Positions 60,482-64,000 of a DNA stretch of 64,000 nt are shown here, in pieces. Made by a program: the position numbers and the translations under genes. The stretch spans positions 1 through 64,000 of the forward strand of contig JAZTWP010000056.1 in the NCBI GenBank assembly GCA_045636025.1, read 5' to 3'. Every line of letters starts with the position of its first letter. Position 1 is the first letter of the stretch. This DNA is from UBA1081 sp045636025 (GTDB lineage Bacteria; Bacillota; Clostridia; Oscillospirales; Acutalibacteraceae). The notes below the pieces were generated by a model. It did no database searches and was not told the DNA's origin. It saw nothing but the letters and a program-made list of their open reading frames with translations.

Positions 60482-62326
60482 ATGTGCGGATTTGTAGGCT
60501 TTCTCAATGAAACTGCAGATGCAGATTATAACAATAAAACCGTAAGGGCAATGGCGGACAGAATCGTTCACCGCGGCCCCGATATGGACGATTATTATGT
60601 TGACGATGACGTGTCTCTCGGCTTCAGAAGACTCAGCATTATTGACCTTGAGGGCGGAAGTCAGCCCATTTACAACGAAGACAAGTCAAAGGTGCTTGTT
60701 TTCAACGGTGAAATTTACAATTTCAAGTCTCTTCGTGAAGACCTTGTTGCAAAGGGTCACGAATTCTATACACATACAGACTCCGAAGTGCTTATTCACG
60801 GCTACGAAGAATACGGCAAGGATCTACTCCCGAAACTCCGTGGTATGTTCGTTTTTGTTATATGGGACAAGGTCGAGAAGAAACTCTTCGGTGCAAGGGA
60901 TATTTTCGGTATCAAGCCTTTCTTCTATTACATCAAGAACGGCAATTTTATGTTCGGCTCAGAGATAAAGTCATTCCTTTCAAATCCTAAGTTTGAAAAG
61001 GAGCTTAATACAGAGAGAATTCCCGAATATCTCTGCTTTGAATACATTCCCTCAAACGAAACACTCTTCAGGAATGTATATAAACTTGCTCCCGCTTCAT
61101 ATTTTGAGTGGAAAGACGGTGAAATGACCGAGGGTAAGTATTACGAAATGGAATACAACATCGACGAGAGCAAGAATCTCGAAGAATGGGAAAAGATTAT
61201 TGCAGAAACATTCCGTGACTCAACAACAGTTCACGGTATTGCAGACGTTGAAGTCGGCTGTTTCCTTTCAAGCGGTGTTGACTCAAGCTATGTTGTCAAA
61301 GAAATGTCAAGAAACAACAAAGTCCGTACTTTCTCCGTAGGCTATGAAGAAGAGCAGTATTCAGAGCTCAAATATGCTCAGGAATTTGCAAAGACTGCAG
61401 GTGTTGATAACTACATCAAGAAAATTTCCGCAGATGAATTCTTTGAGGCTGCTCCCACGGTTCAGTACTATATGGACGAACCTCTGCCCAATCCCTCTGC
61501 AATTGCACTTTACTTCCTTACAAAGCTTGCAAGTGAGCAGGTCAAGGTTGTGCTTTCAGGTGAAGGTGCAGATGAGCTCTTCGGCGGTTATCATTACTAT
61601 AAAGACCCTCTCAATTTTGAGAATTATCAGAAACTTCCTCTCGGCCTGCGTAAGGCTGCGGCAGGTGTTGCAAAAAATCTTCCCCGTTTCCACGGCAGAC
61701 GTTTCCTTATGCGCGGCGCAGAGGGTATTGAAGAAAACTTTGTAAGAAATAATTATGTTTTCAGTTACGATGAAAGAGATGCAGTGCTGAATCCCGATAT
61801 TCCTGCGGTAAATCCCGCAGAGTTTACAAAACCCTACTTCGAAATGTGCAAGGGTGTTGACGACGTAACAAGAATGCAGTATGTTGATATGCAGACATGG
61901 CTTGTTCAGGATATTCTCGTTAAGGCAGACAGAATGTCAATGGCAAATTCACTCGAACTGCGTGTGCCTTTCCTCGATAAAGAGATGCTTAAAGTGGCAC
62001 TTTCAATCCCCACAAAGTACAGAGTTTCAAAGGAACAGACAAAGATTGCCCTCCGTGGTGCGGCGCTGAGTCAGGTTCCCGAAAAAACTGCAAGTATGCC
62101 CAAAACAGGCTTCCTCACCCCCCTCAACGACTGGCTCAAGAGAGATAAGTTCTATAATATGGTAAAAGAAGCTTTCACAAGCGAAACTGCCGCAATGTTC
62201 TTTGATACAGATTATATTATGGCTCTTCTCGATAATCACAAAAACGATAAAGAGAAAAATATGAAACGAATCTGGTCGGTTTATTCATTCATTCTCTGGT
62301 ATAATAAGTATTTTGTGGAGAATTAA
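60482..62326 (+). CDS. asnB: asparagine synthetase (glutamine-hydrolysing)
   Basis: A 614-residue two-domain enzyme. The glutaminase domain has the nucleophile Cys2 (MCGFVGFLN), RHRGPD-like VHRGPDMDD and FNGEIYN. The synthetase domain has the ATP pyrophosphatase loop LSSGVDSSY and LSGEGADELFGGY. It transfers ammonia from Gln to an Asp carboxylate. It starts 1 nt after the racemase stop. In this operon it may amidate D-Asp on the cell-wall precursor, as AsnH-type enzymes do, rather than make free Asn. Confidence 0.92.
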   Translation: MCGFVGFLNETADADYNNKTVRAMADRIVHRGPDMDDYYVDDDVSLGFRRLSIIDLEGGSQPIYNEDKSKVLVFNGEIYNFKSLREDLVAKGHEFYTHTDSEVLIHGYEEYGKDLLPKLRGMFVFVIWDKVEKKLFGARDIFGIKPFFYYIKNGNFMFGSEIKSFLSNPKFEKELNTERIPEYLCFEYIPSNETLFRNVYKLAPASYFEWKDGEMTEGKYYEMEYNIDESKNLEEWEKIIAETFRDSTTVHGIADVEVGCFLSSGVDSSYVVKEMSRNNKVRTFSVGYEEEQYSELKYAQEFAKTAGVDNYIKKISADEFFEAAPTVQYYMDEPLPNPSAIALYFLTKLASEQVKVVLSGEGADELFGGYHYYKDPLNFENYQKLPLGLRKAAAGVAKNLPRFHGRRFLMRGAEGIEENFVRNNYVFSYDERDAVLNPDIPAVNPAEFTKPYFEMCKGVDDVTRMQYVDMQTWLVQDILVKADRMSMANSLELRVPFLDKEMLKVALSIPTKYRVSKEQTKIALRGAALSQVPEKTASMPKTGFLTPLNDWLKRDKFYNMVKEAFTSETAAMFFDTDYIMALLDNHKNDKEKNMKRIWSVYSFILWYNKYFVEN

Positions 62327-62342
62327 TTGTTAATGTTCACGG

Positions 62343-62363
62343 GCGATGAATCATCGCCCCTAC
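62343..62363 (+). repeat. interspersed hairpin element, half copy G
   Basis: A single GGGCGATGAATCATCGCCC hairpin followed by CTAC and the usual flank ACCATACCAATTAATTTG. It appears to be a truncated element with only one end. Confidence 0.7.
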
Positions 62364-62414
62364 AACCATACCAATTAATTTGAGCAGAATTTTTTTTGAA
62401 AGGACAGAAGAAAA

Positions 62415-63611
62415 ATGCGTAACTTCACTCCCGTATTCAGAATGATTGTCATGAGTGACATTCATGTGAAAGAAGACAAAGCCTGCCGTGAGCTTGCAAG
62501 ACTTCGCAAAGGTCTTGATTTTGCTTATGATTATGCAGAAAACTCCGCATACAAAAAAATAGATGCGTTTGTTGCCGTTGGTGACTTTGCAGACAGCGGT
62601 AAGGAACAGCAGATGCTCAATCTCAAGGAAGTCCTTGATGAAAAGCTCAAAGCTGAAACTGATGTGACGCTTCTTATGGCAAGTCATGAGTATCACGGTG
62701 AGGGTGAAGATGCCGCAAAGGAAAAGTTGCAGAGAATCTTCGGTATGCACTATTATGCGCACAAAGTGATAAACGGTTTTCATCTTGTGGGTGCATCCTG
62801 CACAAGAGGCTGTCATTTTGATGAACCCGAGCAGGAATTCGTTGCGAATGCTCTTAAAGAAGCTGCTGCAGACTCCCTTGAAAAACCCGTTTTCTTCTTC
62901 CAGCATCCCCACGTTACAGACACTGTTTACGGCAGTATCTACTGGGGTGAAGATGAGCTTTATGAAATTCTTTCAAACTATCCTCAGCTCATCACTTTCT
63001 CAGGTCATTCACATTGTCCGATAAATGACCCCAGAAGTGTGCATCAGGAATATTTCACATCTTTCGGCACAGGCTCACTCAGCTATTTTGAAATGGACGA
63101 ATTCGGTAAAATCGGCGGCACAATCCCTGAGGACAAGGAAGAATGTGCTCAGTATCTTATTGTTGAAGCAGACGAAAACAACAGAGTCAGAGTTTACCCC
63201 GTTGATATTCTTTCAGGCAACTTCTTCCGTGAGCCCTGGAAAGTCGATGTACCCTCTGACCCCTCAACATTCATTTATACAGAGAGAAGAGCAGGCACAG
63301 AAAAGCCCGCTCATTTCGATGACGATGCATTCATCACAGCCGAAAAGACAGAAAACGGTGTGAAACTTGTTTTCTCTCAGGCAAAGGGTGAAGAAAGAGT
63401 CAACGACTACATAATCAGATTCAGAAACGAAAAGGGAAACATCGCAAAGCAGGTTTCTGTCTGGTCACATTATTACCTTTATACAATGCCCGAAACAATC
63501 ACAGCAGAAATTAAAGATGTTGATTCAGGCAGGTATACAGTTGAAGTTGTGGCAAGAGGCTTCTGGAGAACAGTTTCAGACAACAGCATTAAAACAGAAA
63601 TTGAAGTATAA
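62415..63611 (+). CDS. cytoplasmic calcineurin-like metallophosphoesterase
   Basis: A 398-residue phosphoesterase without a signal peptide. Motifs in order: MSDIHV, VGDFADSG, ASHEYHG (the usual GNH-D/E with Ser in place of Asn), FQHPHV and SGHSHCP. The C-terminal 130 residues are beta-rich and may be an accessory domain. GAAAGGAC precedes the ATG. It follows asnB by 88 nt with half a repeat between them; its link to the D-Asp operon is uncertain. Confidence 0.85.
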   Translation: MRNFTPVFRMIVMSDIHVKEDKACRELARLRKGLDFAYDYAENSAYKKIDAFVAVGDFADSGKEQQMLNLKEVLDEKLKAETDVTLLMASHEYHGEGEDAAKEKLQRIFGMHYYAHKVINGFHLVGASCTRGCHFDEPEQEFVANALKEAAADSLEKPVFFFQHPHVTDTVYGSIYWGEDELYEILSNYPQLITFSGHSHCPINDPRSVHQEYFTSFGTGSLSYFEMDEFGKIGGTIPEDKEECAQYLIVEADENNRVRVYPVDILSGNFFREPWKVDVPSDPSTFIYTERRAGTEKPAHFDDDAFITAEKTENGVKLVFSQAKGEERVNDYIIRFRNEKGNIAKQVSVWSHYYLYTMPETITAEIKDVDSGRYTVEVVARGFWRTVSDNSIKTEIEV

Positions 63612-63617
63612 AAAAAG

Positions 63618-63644
63618 AAACTCTGCGCTTTGCAGAGTTTTTTT
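63618..63644 (+). terminator. intrinsic terminator after the phosphoesterase
   Basis: Perfect 9-bp stem AAACTCTGC/GCAGAGTTT, 5-nt loop, T run. Confidence 0.92.
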
Positions 63645-63682
63645 GTGTGCAATTATTATGTTTGCAGAGATTTAATGGTGTG

Positions 63683-63802
63683 GTGTAGGGGCGTTGACCC
63701 AACGCCCGGCACGTATGTGCATTTTTCGGCAGAAAAATTTAACGGCAAAGCCGTTATTGTTCGCGTTGCTCACAATCGGGCGATGAATCATCGCCCCTAC
63801 AC
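63683..63802. repeat. interspersed multi-hairpin element, copy C
   Basis: A 120-bp element with a perfect 11-bp terminal inverted repeat (GTGTAGGGGCG and CGCCCCTACAC). Inner hairpins: GGGCGTTG-ACC-CAACGCCC, GCAC-GTAT-GTGC, ATTTTTC-GGCA-GAAAAAT, AACGGC-AAA-GCCGTT and GGGCGATGA/TCATCGCCC. It lies between convergent genes and is the best-preserved long form in the window. Confidence 0.85.
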
Positions 63803-63835
63803 CTATATCAATTAATTTGCACAAATAATTACGCG

Positions 63836-64000
63836 TTACGAATCAATCTGTTCAAACCCCATTCCCTCATACCAATGCATTGTGTTTTCGTTGTCTGTGA
63901 GAAGAAAAACATCTTTGCCGAGGCTTTGTGCCAGGGCGAGGACGACTTTTTTGCCGAGTCCCTGTTTTCTGTAATCGCTCAGGGTTGCAACTGACGAAAT
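63836..64000 (-). CDS. GNAT family N-acetyltransferase, C-terminal part only
   Basis: The last 54 residues of a protein whose start lies beyond the right edge. The segment SDYRKQGLGKKVVLALAQ is the acetyl-CoA-binding motif A of the GNAT fold (R-x-x-G-x-G/A), and NTMHWYEGMGFEQID is the closing motif. The substrate is unknown. It converges with the phosphoesterase gene. Confidence 0.8.
   Translation of the reverse strand: MSSVATLSDYRKQGLGKKVVLALAQSLGKDVFLLTDNENTMHWYEGMGFEQIDS

Noticed and set aside
63683..63802. Repeat copy C as an ordinary transcription terminator
   Set aside because: A separate perfect terminator precedes it at 63618, and the element lacks T runs after its hairpins; it matches the repeat family end to end.

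Overview
The window looks like a chromosomal segment of a spore-forming gut-type Clostridia, most likely within or near the Ruminococcaceae/Oscillospirales. The support is an alpha/beta-type small acid-soluble spore protein, type I dockerins, Gram-positive lipoprotein and signal-peptide styles, strong GGAGG ribosome binding sites with frequent TTG starts, and a Firmicute-order S10-spc-alpha ribosomal cluster. No tRNA or rRNA gene, CRISPR array, transposase or integrase was seen. The species assignment is inference.

Layout. Positions 1-5254 (minus strand) hold an FAD oxidoreductase, a small DUF4177-like gene and a heterodimeric ABC exporter. Positions 5510-13496 hold a spore protein, a MATE transporter, a lipoprotein, a TetR regulator, a secreted phosphoesterase, a membrane-anchored acidic protein, a protein that is little more than a dockerin, and a GPH-type symporter. 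Positions 13553-19268 hold two divergent, paralogous B12-binding radical SAM proteins; the plus-strand one heads an operon with an Mrp-type Fe-S carrier, a C_GCAxxG_C_C protein and a shikimate-kinase-like protein. Positions 19380-28064 are envelope-related: zinc-ribbon membrane proteins (one with an RCC1 propeller), a DUF2207 protein, a cation efflux protein, a membrane-anchored cohesin-like protein, two further single-pass surface proteins and a secreted dockerin protein.

Positions 28465-44316 are the S10-spc-alpha operon (rpsJ to rplQ, with secY, adk, map, a KOW gene, infA and rpoA). It is preceded by a clear promoter and a roughly 310-nt leader that contains a strong terminator hairpin with a competing antiterminator pairing. 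Positions 44722-54765 hold two homologous secreted alpha/beta hydrolases (one carries a dockerin and has lost its nucleophilic serine), two parvulin-type foldases, an orphan Asn-rich winged-helix protein, a tiny Cys-rich membrane peptide and a membrane protein downstream of glnS. Positions 54770-63611 hold glnS and gltX on the minus strand, then a divergent operon of ATP-grasp ligase, aspartate racemase and asparagine synthetase, which fits D-Asp/D-Asn peptidoglycan cross-bridge synthesis, followed by a cytoplasmic phosphoesterase. A truncated GNAT gene lies at the right edge.

Two cross-cutting signals stand out. First, an interspersed repeat family occurs only between genes (8042, 28154, 44369, 46632, 46738, 58159, 58265, 62343, 63683). 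It has GTAGGG...CCCTAC ends and chains of short hairpins whose arm sequences differ between copies while pairing is kept. Second, a small cohesin-dockerin surface system (cohesin-like anchor at 24462; dockerins at 11347, 26175 and 52020) shows no glycoside hydrolase anywhere in the window, which suggests a non-cellulosomal surface complex.
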